Source: CSP1-5 sp964348275
GTDB lineage: Bacteria; Methylomirabilota; Methylomirabilia; Methylomirabilales; CSP1-5
NCBI GenBank assembly: GCA_964348275.1
Contig: CAYGBT010000001.1
Span: 62,001 to 126,000, forward strand
Reading direction: 5' to 3'
DNA length: 64,000 bases
The translations under genes were made by a program, and so were the position numbers. Shown piece by piece: positions 1 through 8,421 of this stretch (positions within the stretch are counted from its first letter, which is position 1; every line of letters begins with the position of its first letter). The notes under the pieces are model-generated. The model was not told the DNA's origin. It made no database searches and saw nothing but the letters and a program-made list of their open reading frames with translations.

Positions 1-2
1 CC

Positions 3-365
3 GGCGGTAACTTCCTCAATGCGTTTTTACATGGATCCCTTCACGTTTCGGTAGGGGCCTCCACCTCGGTGTTCGGTGCTGTCGGTCTGTTGAGCGGCCT
101 TGGCGTTGCGCGACGCCGCCGGAGCGGAGCACGCGGGCGGCGTGTCTGGATGCCGATCGCGGCGGGTCTGGCCTTCCTTGCGATGCTCGGGATGGGAGAA
201 CGCGTTGACCTCTGGGCTCACCTTCTCGGTTTCGTTTTGGGCGGTCTCTTAGGTATTCTTATTGCCTTTTTTGTGCCCCGCCCACGAGCGCTCCGCGTGC
301 AGTGGACCCTTGGCAGTGCCTCGCTTGCGACGGTCATCTACTGCTGGAGCCTCGCCCTCCGCTGA
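3..365 (+). CDS. Rhomboid family intramembrane serine protease, C-terminal part
   Basis: The reading frame is open from the window edge, so this is the 3' end of a longer gene (about 120 codons visible). It carries both rhomboid catalytic signatures: the nucleophile motif GASTSVFG at codons about 18-25 (serine codon at 60-62) and, in a later membrane helix, the histidine motif AHLLGFVLGG. Several hydrophobic segments fit the last helices of the six-helix fold. Rhomboids cleave membrane proteins within the bilayer. The GTG at 69 lies after the catalytic serine and is not the start. The substrate cannot be told. Confidence 0.82.
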   Translation, partial: GGNFLNAFLHGSLHVSVGASTSVFGAVGLLSGLGVARRRRSGARGRRVWMPIAAGLAFLAMLGMGERVDLWAHLLGFVLGGLLGILIAFFVPRPRALRVQWTLGSASLATVIYCWSLALR

Positions 366-475
366 AGGGGGATGTGTGGTTAGTTTGGCCAAGAAGGTTT
401 ATGCATCATACAAAGAATTTCAGCGGATGATCCAGGATTCGGTCCGGATTTCGGAGGGCCCATAACACCAACTGA

Positions 476-1261
476 TTGCAAAGTGATTTTTTCGGGTACA
501 CCGCACGGCCATTCGGCATCATGGGGGGATCCCTCTTGGAGCACGGTCGAAGATTCGCGGGAAGGATGAGTGAGGAGTACCAGCTCGTGAAGCGGGCCTA
601 TCCTCACTATGAAGAAATGGAGAGCAAGATCGGAGCGGTGGTTGCAGGGTATAGACCGGCCCTCCCGCAGTCAGCGATCGAAGTGCTTGATATTGGATGT
701 GGTGATGGCATTACGGCGGATGTCATTTTGGCTTCGAGAGGTGATGTCAAGCTGACGGCCATAGATAACGAACCAAAGATGGTAAAGCAGGCACAGAGAA
801 ACCTCAACGATTGGCATCGCAACCGAGAATTCATGATTATTCAGGTGGACGCCCTTCAGTACCTGCGGGGGGTTAATGTCCCTCGGTTTGATGTGGTGGC
901 ATCGGCTTTTACCTTGCACAACTTCCAGTGTTCGTACAGAGACGAGGTGCTTGGAGAGACCTTCAGGGTTTTGAAGCCAGGGGGTGTATTTGTCAATGCG
1001 GACAAATACGCACCCGACGGTCAACAACAATTCGAGGCACTTGTGATACAGCTCGAAAGGTTCTTTGAGGCATTCCTTCCGCTTGGAAAGCACGAGCTTC
1101 TGAAAGACTGGGTCCTGCACAACGTTGCAGATCAAGCGCCAGACAGAGTTATGAAAGAGAAAGATTCAATTCGGGCCATGCACGACCTTGGATTTGTCGA
1201 TGTCGATGTTCTCAATCGGAACAATATGGAGGCCGTATTGGTGGGGACTAAACCGAGGTAG
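476..1261 (+). CDS. Class I SAM-dependent methyltransferase
   Basis: This is a methyltransferase of the UbiE/Methyltransf_25 type. The SAM-binding motif I (VLDIGCGDG) lies near residue 70 of the longest frame, followed by an acidic post-II residue (AIDNEP), motif IV-like FDVVASAFTLHNF and motif VI LKPGGVFVNAD. The substrate is not evident. The start is uncertain: TTG 476 gives 261 residues, while ATG 521 or ATG 566 (MSEEYQ) are at least as likely, although none has a well-spaced ribosome-binding site. It stands alone between the rhomboid gene and the PhzF-like gene. Confidence 0.75.
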   Translation: MQSDFFGYTARPFGIMGGSLLEHGRRFAGRMSEEYQLVKRAYPHYEEMESKIGAVVAGYRPALPQSAIEVLDIGCGDGITADVILASRGDVKLTAIDNEPKMVKQAQRNLNDWHRNREFMIIQVDALQYLRGVNVPRFDVVASAFTLHNFQCSYRDEVLGETFRVLKPGGVFVNADKYAPDGQQQFEALVIQLERFFEAFLPLGKHELLKDWVLHNVADQAPDRVMKEKDSIRAMHDLGFVDVDVLNRNNMEAVLVGTKPR

Positions 1262-1336
1262 GTTGTATTTCATTAGTACTCGTTTGGCAGTCACGGTTTG
1301 TGAAAGCCGACGGGTGAAAATGTGGACGTAAAACGT

Positions 1337-2289
1337 ATGCGATATCGATTCTATACGGCTGATGTCTTCGCGGATCGAATCTTTGGAGGAAATCCGCTGG
1401 CGGTGTTTCCCGATGCGAGAGGGCTGGCTGTAGACCACATGCACCAGGTCGCACGGGAATTCAACCTTTCAGAGACGGTCTTCGTGTTTCCTGCCGAAGA
1501 GCCACGACATACACGGCGGTTGCGGATATTGACCCCAGGGGCTGAGCTCCCGTTTGCCGGCCATCCAACGATCGGTACCGCGTACGTGTTGGCATCCATC
1601 GGGGAGATCGCTCTTGAGCCGGAGGTAACCGACGTCGTATTTGAGGAAGGCGTAGGCCCCGTGCCCGTCTCGATCCATGCCGAGAACGGTCGGCCGGTGT
1701 TCAGCAAACTCACGGCTGCAAAACTCCCGGAATTTGCTCCCCCGTGCCCCTCGGCAGATGCAATCGCGAAAACGTTGTCACTGGAGGTCTCCGATTTCCT
1801 GCGCGGTAAGACCGAACCCCAAGCTGTTTCCTGCGGGGTGCCATTCCTATTTGTACCGATGCGTGACCGCTTTGCGCTTGGGCGGATTCAGATCAATCGA
1901 GGACTATGGGAGCTCTCTCCTCCTTTTGGGCTCCGCATTTGTACGTGTTCGCACATGATTTCGAATTAGATGACACCGATCTGCGCGCGTCCATGTTCGC
2001 TCCCGGGATGGGAATTGAGGAGGATCCTGCCACGGGGGCAGCAGCGACGGCACTGGCCGGCTATCTGGGGGTACGAGATGGGATATCTGATGGTGCGCTT
2101 CAATGGAAGGTTGAGCAAGGATTCGAGATGGGACGCTCCAGTATCCTTCATGTAGAGGCCGACAAAGTGGACGGCAAGATTGTTTCAATGCGGGTGGGTG
2201 GTTCCTCTGTCTTGGTCAGCGAGGGGACGATGGAGATACCCACCTACGCCTTATTGCAAAATCAGAAGAGCAGCGGTGCCGACCACTAG
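1337..2289 (+). pseudogene. PhzF family protein, interrupted by a frameshift
   Basis: Two overlapping frames together make one PhzF-type isomerase/epimerase-like protein. The first (1337-1969) has the family start MRYRFYTADVF, the GGNPLAVF motif and the GHPTIGTA motif. The second (usable from about 1906, to 2289) continues with HLYVFAHDFE, MFAPGMGI and EDPATGAAAT. The switch from frame 2 to frame 1 falls near 1905-1925, equivalent to one missing base in a C/T-rich stretch. The upstream GTG 1322 is possible, but ATG 1337 matches the family start. Either the gene is decaying or the assembly has an indel; homology to both halves is clear. Confidence 0.8.
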
Positions 2290-2439
2290 GGCTGAAAGTC
2301 AAACGAATCGGCAAGTGAGAATCGGGATTGAGCGCTTTGGCGCTCTGCGGTACTATGCGTGTGTCCTCAGTTGAGGTTTCAGGGAGACAGAGGGCCCCGC
2401 GCAAAGGCATTGGGGTATTCTACCCGGGGGGAGGTTCAG

Positions 2440-3141
2440 ATGGATCTGAAGACCCAGGGGACACAGTTGCAGAACCTGCTTGGCCTGCGATATCCCCCGG
2501 TCGCGCTGACATTCATGTCGGAGCCGCCATCCAGGGTCGACCGCATCAGTGATGCTGCTCCAGCGGGATGTGGTTACTGGAGACTTGCAGCGGAGGGAGA
2601 GGTCTTCTATACCGAAGCGACAGATCATTACAACTGCCCCATTGGAGCCCACACACACGGTGTCGATCTACCGGCCGAGTCAGCCCACGAGCTTGAAGGG
2701 CTTATCGGGACTATGACACGGATCGAATACCTTCAAATCGAGGAGGTGTCGACAATTCCACGACTAAGCAAGAGGTTTGGGATTGTCTTATACTCACCCC
2801 TCACGGCAGCGCCGGTAGCGCCGGATGTGGTGCTCGTACGCGGGAATCCCAAGCAGGTGATGTTGCTTGCGGAGGCAGTGTATGCGGCAGGAGTCGGCCA
2901 AGATGTGGCGGCCAGACTTCGCCCAACCTGTGCAATTGTTCCCAAGGCGACCGAGGAGGGCAGGTCCAGTCTGAGCCTGGGGTGTATCGGCAACCGGGTC
3001 TACACGGGGCTGGGCGACGATGAGATGTATCTTGCTATTCCAGGGGCAAAGGTGGTTGCTGTCCTCGAGAAGCTCGATAGGATCATCGCTGCTAACGACG
3101 AGCTGGAGGGTTTTCACCGCGACCGTAATGCCGCACAATAG
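2440..3141 (+). CDS. DUF169 family protein
   Basis: A 233-residue protein resembling the DUF169 family, whose function is not established. Visible family-like features are a conserved cysteine region (PAGCGYW), the NCPIGAHTHG motif, a VLVRGNPKQVMLL segment, and a C-terminal CIGNRVYTGLGDDEMY stretch. I chose ATG 2440 because a strong GGGGGAGG site (2426-2433) precedes it; the frame extends upstream to 2359 without such support. No membrane segments are seen. Neighbours give no pathway. Confidence 0.75.
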   Translation: MDLKTQGTQLQNLLGLRYPPVALTFMSEPPSRVDRISDAAPAGCGYWRLAAEGEVFYTEATDHYNCPIGAHTHGVDLPAESAHELEGLIGTMTRIEYLQIEEVSTIPRLSKRFGIVLYSPLTAAPVAPDVVLVRGNPKQVMLLAEAVYAAGVGQDVAARLRPTCAIVPKATEEGRSSLSLGCIGNRVYTGLGDDEMYLAIPGAKVVAVLEKLDRIIAANDELEGFHRDRNAAQ

Positions 3142-3297
3142 GTTGGCAACCCGTTGCGAGCGTTTCCCAATGCAAGAGTGTTAACCTGGGACCGTAGTCC
3201 GCCCCACCTAACAAGTCGCACGTGGCATTGGTTAGAGCCGGGTCTAAATGTGGTTTCGCGTCCGCGCGGACGTCACGTGGCATGAGGAAGCGGTGTC

Positions 3298-3951
3298 GTG
3301 ATCATTGTGGCGTTGGCTGACATTCACGATGATCTGGACGGCCTTCATACGATTTCGGGAGATCTCTCGGCTGCGGATGTTGTTGTGCTCGTTGGAAATC
3401 TCACGAATTTCGGCCGGTAGGCCGACGCCGAACGCGTGGTCGGGGCAGTTCGCAAATATAATCATCGAGTCCTTGCTGTTCCCGGCAATTGCGATTATCC
3501 CGAGGTTGATGCCTACTTGAGAGACGAGGGGATCAATTTGCACCGGAGAAGCGTCGTCGTTGAAGGGGTTACCTTTGTCGGTCTCGGTGGATCGCTGCCT
3601 TGTCCCGCCAGGACGCCAAATGAATATTCGGAGAAGGATTTCGAGGTGCTTCTCGCAGAGGCCGCCTTCTCTGTCCGTCGCGAGAATCCTCTCGTGCTCG
3701 TCACCCATCAACCCCCCCGAGAGACGATGGCTGATCGTTTAGTGAATGGTCTCCACGTGGGGAGTGAGTCCGTCCGGGTGTTCATCTCAAAAATGCAGCC
3801 GGTCCTTTGTCTCACCGGCCATGTCCACGAAGGACGGAGCATCGATTGCATCGGACGAACGAGAGGGGTTAATCCTGGTCCCCTGTGGGCCGGAAGTTAT
3901 GCGTATGCACACGTAGGCCGAAACGCTGCGGAAATTGAGATCCGACCGTAG
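3298..3951 (+). pseudogene. Metallophosphoesterase (YfcE/calcineurin-like), in-frame TAG
   Basis: Starting at GTG 3298, seven bases after a GAGGAAG site, one frame encodes a full calcineurin-like phosphoesterase. The motifs are ADIHDD (metal ligands D-x-H), PGNCD, VTHQPP and the final GHVH pair. A TAG stop at 3418-3420 interrupts it just after TNFGR, at a point where relatives usually continue into ADAER without a gap. The usual GD metal ligand is GN here (VGNLT). The downstream part could restart at GTG 3436, but it would lack the first metal motif. The options are a recent nonsense mutation, a sequencing error, or read-through. Confidence 0.75.
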
Positions 3952-3974
3952 AAGGCCTGCAGGGGAACGACATC

Positions 3975-4802
3975 ATGTTTCAAGTTGGAATCGCCAGTTG
4001 GACGTGCGAGACGGACGGGACCGTTGACGCGCTACGAAGAATCGCTCGCTACGGCTTCCGGGATGTGGAACTATGGGGCAACTATGCGCATGTCGACCCG
4101 CGGCTTGGGGGAGACGTGACCCGAGTGCAGGAAGTTCTCGCCCAGGAAGGGCTTCGAGCGATCTCTCTGCACGCCCCATATGAGTTCAGGGGAGAGAAAC
4201 TTTCGACGGAGGCTGCCTGGGCGACGTGGGAAGCACTGATGGCGGAGGTCCTGGAAGCCGCTCAAACCTTACAGGTGAGCTTCGTGGTAGTACACCCTGT
4301 GCTTCTCTGGTTTGCGTCGGATCCAGCGCAGAGTGAGCCCGAAGTGACAGGGTGTCAAGAGGCATCCTTGAAAAGGATCGCTCGCTTGGCCGGAGAAAAG
4401 GGGATGAGGCTCGCCGTGGAAAACCTCCCCAGAGAGACTGCTCCGTCCTTTGCCGACCTTCGCGAGCTCGTGACGCTCACGCATAGTCTCGGCGAGGAAA
4501 ATGTCGGCATATGCTTTGACACCGGACACTGTCTGACCAGCGGTCTCGATCCCATTCGAGAGATCGATGATTGTGCCTCAGAACTCTATTCCTTTCACCT
4601 GCACGAGAATGACGGGGTTGAAGATTTGCACTGGGTCCCTGGAAAAGGACGGATAGACTGGCCACGGTTCTTTGATAAGCTTCGGGCCCTGAACTACAAA
4701 GGTTCGTTCATTATGGAGCTATGGGGTGGCAAGGACGCAAACCTCGTCCTGAATGAGGCGGGGAACTTTCTGAAACAGCATCGCCTGATGGGAGTCTCCT
4801 AG
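3975..4802 (+). CDS. Sugar phosphate isomerase/epimerase, TIM barrel (AP endonuclease 2 family)
   Basis: 275 residues of the xylose-isomerase-like TIM-barrel superfamily. Metal-site landmarks are visible: ENLPRE (strand 5 Glu), GICFDTGHC (Asp/His), FHLHENDG (His) and a C-terminal MELWGGKD. The N-terminus (QVGIASWTC) is typical. The exact substrate cannot be assigned; family members isomerise or epimerise sugars, inosose or hydroxypyruvate. ATG 3975 follows an AGGGGAA site. It follows the broken phosphoesterase by 23 nt and may share its transcript. Confidence 0.8.
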   Translation: MFQVGIASWTCETDGTVDALRRIARYGFRDVELWGNYAHVDPRLGGDVTRVQEVLAQEGLRAISLHAPYEFRGEKLSTEAAWATWEALMAEVLEAAQTLQVSFVVVHPVLLWFASDPAQSEPEVTGCQEASLKRIARLAGEKGMRLAVENLPRETAPSFADLRELVTLTHSLGEENVGICFDTGHCLTSGLDPIREIDDCASELYSFHLHENDGVEDLHWVPGKGRIDWPRFFDKLRALNYKGSFIMELWGGKDANLVLNEAGNFLKQHRLMGVS

Positions 4803-4846
4803 GTAATGCTCCGGATGATGGTCTCATCAGGGGGTACCAGGCACAG

Positions 4847-5251
4847 ATGGCGAACAGAGCCGAATGGCAGTCGCGAACTCTGACCAAATACCTTATGGTC
4901 CAGATCCCTGGGTGGATCCTGGCGGCGGCGGGGCTGGCCCTTTTGAGACAATGGGTCGACTTTCCCCTGTGGGCAGCTCTTGGCATCCTCTTGCTTTGGG
5001 TGGTCAAGGATGTGGTTCTATACCCGTTTGTCCGTCGAGCATACGAGTCGAATAGCAAAACCGGAGCGGAGCAGCTCATCGGGGCGGAAGGCATAGCGAC
5101 TGAACAGCTGGCACCGTCTGGCTACATCCGGGTGGGTCGTGAGCTGTGGCGGGCCGAGGCAATGCGTACGGAAGAACCGATTGCCCCGGGAAGTCGGGTG
5201 CGGGTGCTGGGGGTTCGAGGGCTCACGCTGCTCATCCAACCCGACGAATAG
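4847..5251 (+). CDS. NfeD-like short membrane protein
   Basis: 134 residues with two hydrophobic helices (roughly residues 18-33 and 39-58), followed by a small beta-rich domain with the pattern GAEGIATEQL, GRELWRAEA and GSRVRVLGVRG. That matches the OB-fold domain of NfeD proteins. NfeD proteins are usually linked to stomatin/prohibitin-like partners and membrane-domain organisation; no stomatin gene is adjacent here. Assignment rests on the OB-fold pattern. Confidence 0.65.
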   Translation: MANRAEWQSRTLTKYLMVQIPGWILAAAGLALLRQWVDFPLWAALGILLLWVVKDVVLYPFVRRAYESNSKTGAEQLIGAEGIATEQLAPSGYIRVGRELWRAEAMRTEEPIAPGSRVRVLGVRGLTLLIQPDE

Positions 5252-5284
5252 TGAAGGGCGAGAAATCGAAAGAGGAGGTAAGCC

Positions 5285-5815
5285 ATGTGGGAGGGGCGGC
5301 GCGTCGTCACCATCTTTGGCAGCTCGCGTCCAGACGCCGGTACCCCGGCCTATATTCAGGCCGAACGGCTCGGATTGGCCATCGCGCAACGGGGGTGGGT
5401 GATCTGTAATGGCGGCTATGGGGGGACGATGGCCGCCGCAGCCAAGGGTGGCCGGGACGCTGGCGGAGAGACGATTGGAATCACCTGCGCCTTGTATAGC
5501 GGGTCGCCGAATCCTTATATCACCCGCCATGAGGAAGCTGGTGATCTCCTCGGACGGCTCGACCGACTGTTATCCCTCGGTGACGGCTACGTGATCTTGC
5601 CAGGGGGTTCCGGCACGCTGCTCGAACTCGCCCTGGTCCTTGAGTTTCTGCATAAGCGATTGATGCCTCCCACACCCGTAGTGCTTCTCGGTAGCTACTG
5701 GCGTCCGGCACTCGCCACCGTGCGGCGCGAGGGTGGCGGCCACACGGCCAGCGTACTCGAGGTCAGGACGACCGAGGCGGTTGTACAGGCGTTGGCGAGG
5801 GCATGGGGGGAGTGA
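5285..5815 (+). CDS. LOG family / TIGR00725-like nucleotide-binding protein
   Basis: 176 residues with a Rossmann-like start (VVTIFGSSRP), the GGYGGTMAAAAKG motif and the signature PGGSGTLLE. This is the LOG (cytokinin phosphoribohydrolase, formerly mis-named lysine decarboxylase) pattern. Known LOG enzymes release a free base from a nucleoside monophosphate, but bacterial paralogues are diverse and the substrate here is unknown. A good GAGGAGGT site precedes ATG 5285. The TGA stop overlaps the next gene's ATG (TGATG). Confidence 0.75.
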   Translation: MWEGRRVVTIFGSSRPDAGTPAYIQAERLGLAIAQRGWVICNGGYGGTMAAAAKGGRDAGGETIGITCALYSGSPNPYITRHEEAGDLLGRLDRLLSLGDGYVILPGGSGTLLELALVLEFLHKRLMPPTPVVLLGSYWRPALATVRREGGGHTASVLEVRTTEAVVQALARAWGE

Positions 5816-6114
5816 TGGAGGGGGGAGAAAGGCTTTCCCGCATGGACCCACCGCAAAAGCATGAGCCGAATCCCCGGTATCCGAAGGGGAAAGCGTTTTG
5901 GATAGGGGTAGGACTGATGGGTATGAGCTTTGGTGCTGTCTTGCTTTATTTAGCGATCCCGTTTTTGCCGGTTTCATTGGAAGCGAAGGTGCGGATCGGA
6001 ATCGTCGCGTGGATCGTCAGCTGGGGGATTTTCTGTGTCGGAATGCTCCTTGCGGGAAAGGACGGGTATCTCTACCTCAGAGGGCTGCTCCGAAGCCAAT
6101 TTCGGAAGTCGTGA
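5815..6114 (+). CDS. Small two-helix membrane protein, unknown function
   Basis: 99 residues from ATG 5815, translationally coupled to the LOG-like gene (TGATG overlap, GGGGGGAG site just upstream). The protein has a proline- and charge-rich N-terminus, then two clear membrane helices (about residues 27-51 and 60-79) and a basic tail (LRGLLRSQFRKS). No family is recognised. The in-frame ATG at 5803 is an alternative start. Confidence 0.55.
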   Translation: MEGGERLSRMDPPQKHEPNPRYPKGKAFWIGVGLMGMSFGAVLLYLAIPFLPVSLEAKVRIGIVAWIVSWGIFCVGMLLAGKDGYLYLRGLLRSQFRKS

Positions 6115-6191
6115 AACAAGAGGCGGGGATCCTTGCCTCCTCCTTAGCCCGGTGGTATCATCATGTGGTGCGTAGAGCGGGAGGATTGACG

Positions 6192-7031
6192 ATGCGACGA
6201 AGATGGCGATGGGTTATTCAAGGGAACCTCATTTTGACCATCCTTCTCTTGGCGGCCTGCGCGACTGCTCCATATACGCAGCGCTCCCAGCTCATCCTCA
6301 TCTCTCCAGAGCAGGAGAGTCGTCTGGGGGTCGATGCCTTTCAAGAAGTCCTGTCGAAGGAGAAGGTCAGTCGCGATCCCGCTCTGCAAGCGGTCGTCAA
6401 CCGCATCGGCTGGCGGATTGCTAACGCGGCCAGGCGTCCCGACTTTAAATGGGAGTTCGTGGTCATCGACAAGCCGAAGACGGTCAACGCGTTTGCTCTC
6501 CCCGGTGGGAAGGTTGCAGTATATAGCGGCATGTTCCCGGTGGCCAGAACTGAGGGGGGGCTGGCGGCTGTGATGTCGCACGAGGTGGCCCATGTCCTGG
6601 CGCGGCATGGAGGAGAACGGCTGAGCCAAGGGCTATTAGCCCAGATGGGGGCCGTGGCCATCCAGGCCGGGATGGCCGGGAGAGACGCTGGCGTTGTGCA
6701 GGGTGTGATGGTCGCCTATGGCCTGGGAGCGAACGTCGGAGTGCTTCTCCCATATGGTCGCTTACAAGAATCAGAGGCGGATCGGATTGGGCTTCTCATC
6801 ATGGCCCAGGCCGGGTACGACCCCGCAGAAGCGGTGCACCTCTGGAGGCGCATGGCACAGCAGGAAGGACGTCGGCCGCCGGAGTTTCTCTCGACCCATC
6901 CTAGCCCCGCGCGTCGCATCCACGATCTGGAGCAATTGATCCCTAACGCTTTGACCCACTATCGGCCCTCTCCAGACCAGGTCGCGGACAGCACGCGGCT
7001 TCTCCCTGGTGTCGGTACGCGGGGCAGATAG
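6192..7031 (+). CDS. M48 family metalloprotease, lipoprotein
   Basis: 279 residues from ATG 6192, chosen for the GGGAGG site upstream and because a lipoprotein signal begins here (hydrophobic stretch ending LLLAAC). The zinc site is HEVAH with a downstream Glu in ESEADRIG. The N-terminal NAFALPGGKVAVYSG motif is typical of BepA/LoiP-like periplasmic M48 peptidases, which handle outer-membrane protein quality control. It lacks the long TPR tail of BepA. A much longer frame starting at 5898 has no signal-like start and is rejected. The next gene begins 3 nt after its stop. Confidence 0.85.
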   Translation: MRRRWRWVIQGNLILTILLLAACATAPYTQRSQLILISPEQESRLGVDAFQEVLSKEKVSRDPALQAVVNRIGWRIANAARRPDFKWEFVVIDKPKTVNAFALPGGKVAVYSGMFPVARTEGGLAAVMSHEVAHVLARHGGERLSQGLLAQMGAVAIQAGMAGRDAGVVQGVMVAYGLGANVGVLLPYGRLQESEADRIGLLIMAQAGYDPAEAVHLWRRMAQQEGRRPPEFLSTHPSPARRIHDLEQLIPNALTHYRPSPDQVADSTRLLPGVGTRGR

Positions 7032-7034
7032 CCC

Positions 7035-7796
7035 ATGACAGTGTTCCCGGAGAAGGGCACGGTCTTCTTTCCTGATTCATATCTGATTGGGACTCCAGCC
7101 GATCTCGGGCTGGCGTATGAAGAGGTGTTTTTTCCCACCGAGGATGGACTCCAACTTCACGGCTGGTACGTCCCCCATCGAGAAAGTTCCGTCAGCCTGC
7201 TCTGGTTTCACGGCAATGCGGGGAACATCAGCCACCGGCTCGAAAACCTGGTACTTTTGCACCATCAGGTGCGGACGAATATCTTTATCTTTGATTATCG
7301 GGAGTACGGCAAGAGTGAGGGGGAAATCTCTAAGGCTGGTACGTTCCTCGATGCATTCGCAGCCTTCCGGTATCTTTGCTCCCGGGCCGACTTTGACCCG
7401 TGCCGGATCGTTCTGTTTGGCCGATCGCTGGGAACCGCCCTGGCGACGGCTGTGGCGGCGGAGCACAGTTGTCTTGGACTCATTTTGGAGTCGGCTTTTA
7501 CGTCGACCGATGACGTTATGCGGCTCTACTTTCGTTTTCTGCCTCCGCTTCCGCCCGGCATCGTCAAGTACGATACCCTGTCACTCATCGGAAAGGTCAC
7601 CGTTCCCAAGCTAATTATCCACGGAGAGTATGACGAGATTATCCCCCTGTGGATGGGCAAGCGCTTGCACGAGGCAGCCGGTCCCCCGAAGGAGTTTTAC
7701 CTCATCACCGGGGCAAGCCACAACGAAACGTACCTTGCGGGAGGCCAGGAATACTTCAGGAAATTCAAGGCATTCGTCGACTCCTTGATTTCCTGA
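7035..7796 (+). CDS. Alpha/beta hydrolase (BEM46/YfhR-like)
   Basis: 253 residues with the alpha/beta hydrolase order: oxyanion region WFHGNAGN, nucleophile elbow GRSLG (Ser), acid GEYDEIIP (Asp) and histidine GASHNET. The N-terminal DGLQLHGWYVP is typical of BEM46-type serine hydrolases. The substrate is unknown. It is packed 3 nt behind the M48 protease gene and is probably co-transcribed. No signal peptide or membrane helix is obvious. Confidence 0.82.
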   Translation: MTVFPEKGTVFFPDSYLIGTPADLGLAYEEVFFPTEDGLQLHGWYVPHRESSVSLLWFHGNAGNISHRLENLVLLHHQVRTNIFIFDYREYGKSEGEISKAGTFLDAFAAFRYLCSRADFDPCRIVLFGRSLGTALATAVAAEHSCLGLILESAFTSTDDVMRLYFRFLPPLPPGIVKYDTLSLIGKVTVPKLIIHGEYDEIIPLWMGKRLHEAAGPPKEFYLITGASHNETYLAGGQEYFRKFKAFVDSLIS

Positions 7797-7804
7797 ACGG
7801 TTAA

Positions 7805-8302
7805 ATGACCTCCTTGGAATGTCGGAGGAAGGGAGGTTTGAAACGAGAGGAAGATTCCAGGACCATTTATACGATTGGCTCCAGCACTCGGCCAATTCAG
7901 GATTTCCGTGCTCTCCTTCAACGCTACCAGATTGCGACTCTCGTGGATGTGAGAATTTTCCCTTATAGTAAGAGGTTTCCTCATTTCTCTAAAGAGTTAC
8001 TTGAAGAAACGATCTCAGCAAGCGGCCTTCGTTATGCGTATCTCGGGAAGGATCTTGGGGGATATCGGCGCGGGGGATACGAAGCCTACACGCGGACACC
8101 TGAGTTCGCCAAGGGCGTCGATGCCCTCGAAGTTATCGGACGGGATGCAAGGACCGCATTTATGTGTTGCGAGCGGCTGCCGTGGAAATGCCACCGGCGA
8201 TTTATTGCCTCGGAACTTGAGCGGCGGGGATGGCAAGTGATTCATATCATTGAAGAGGATCGGACGTGGCAACCCCAACGAGCGTTCCGAGTTCAGGGTT
8301 GA
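7805..8302 (+). CDS. DUF488 family protein
   Basis: 165 residues of the DUF488 family: IYTIGSSTRP near the N-terminus, VDVRIFPYSKRFPHF, and the terminal cysteine/histidine signature CCERLPWKCHRR. The family is common in bacteria and has no established function. ATG 7805 gives a charged N-terminal extension; TTG 7838 just after GGGAGG is an alternative start. The gene ends directly at a heptameric-repeat spacer. Confidence 0.78.
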   Translation: MTSLECRRKGGLKREEDSRTIYTIGSSTRPIQDFRALLQRYQIATLVDVRIFPYSKRFPHFSKELLEETISASGLRYAYLGKDLGGYRRGGYEAYTRTPEFAKGVDALEVIGRDARTAFMCCERLPWKCHRRFIASELERRGWQVIHIIEEDRTWQPQRAFRVQG

Positions 8303-8421
8303 GAGTTCAGGATTGAGCGTTCAGAGGCTAAGATCCGAATTTTGGCCCTGAACCATGCACCATCCACCCTGAACCCTTGGGCTTTGACCATGAACCATGA
8401 ACCCTCAACCGTGAACCGCGG
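8289..8421. repeat. Facing heptamer-repeat arrays (GTTCAGR / CCNTGAA)
   Basis: The spacer before the nucleoside hydrolase gene is made of 7-nt units. The left side has GTTCAGG-type units (gttcagg, gttgaga, gttcagg, attgagc) and the right side has complementary CCNTGAA-type units (ccctgaa, ccatgaa, ccatgaa, ccctcaa, ccgtgaa). The two sides can pair as an imperfect long hairpin. The left array overlaps the end of the DUF488 gene. It is one of six loci of this family in the window. Confidence 0.7.

Noticed and set aside
376..465. 29-codon GTG frame after the rhomboid gene
   Set aside because: Too short, with no ribosome site or family support.
3418..3420. TAG as a pyrrolysine codon
   Set aside because: No Pyl-dependent family, no downstream structure and no pyl genes in the window; a nonsense mutation or error is simpler.
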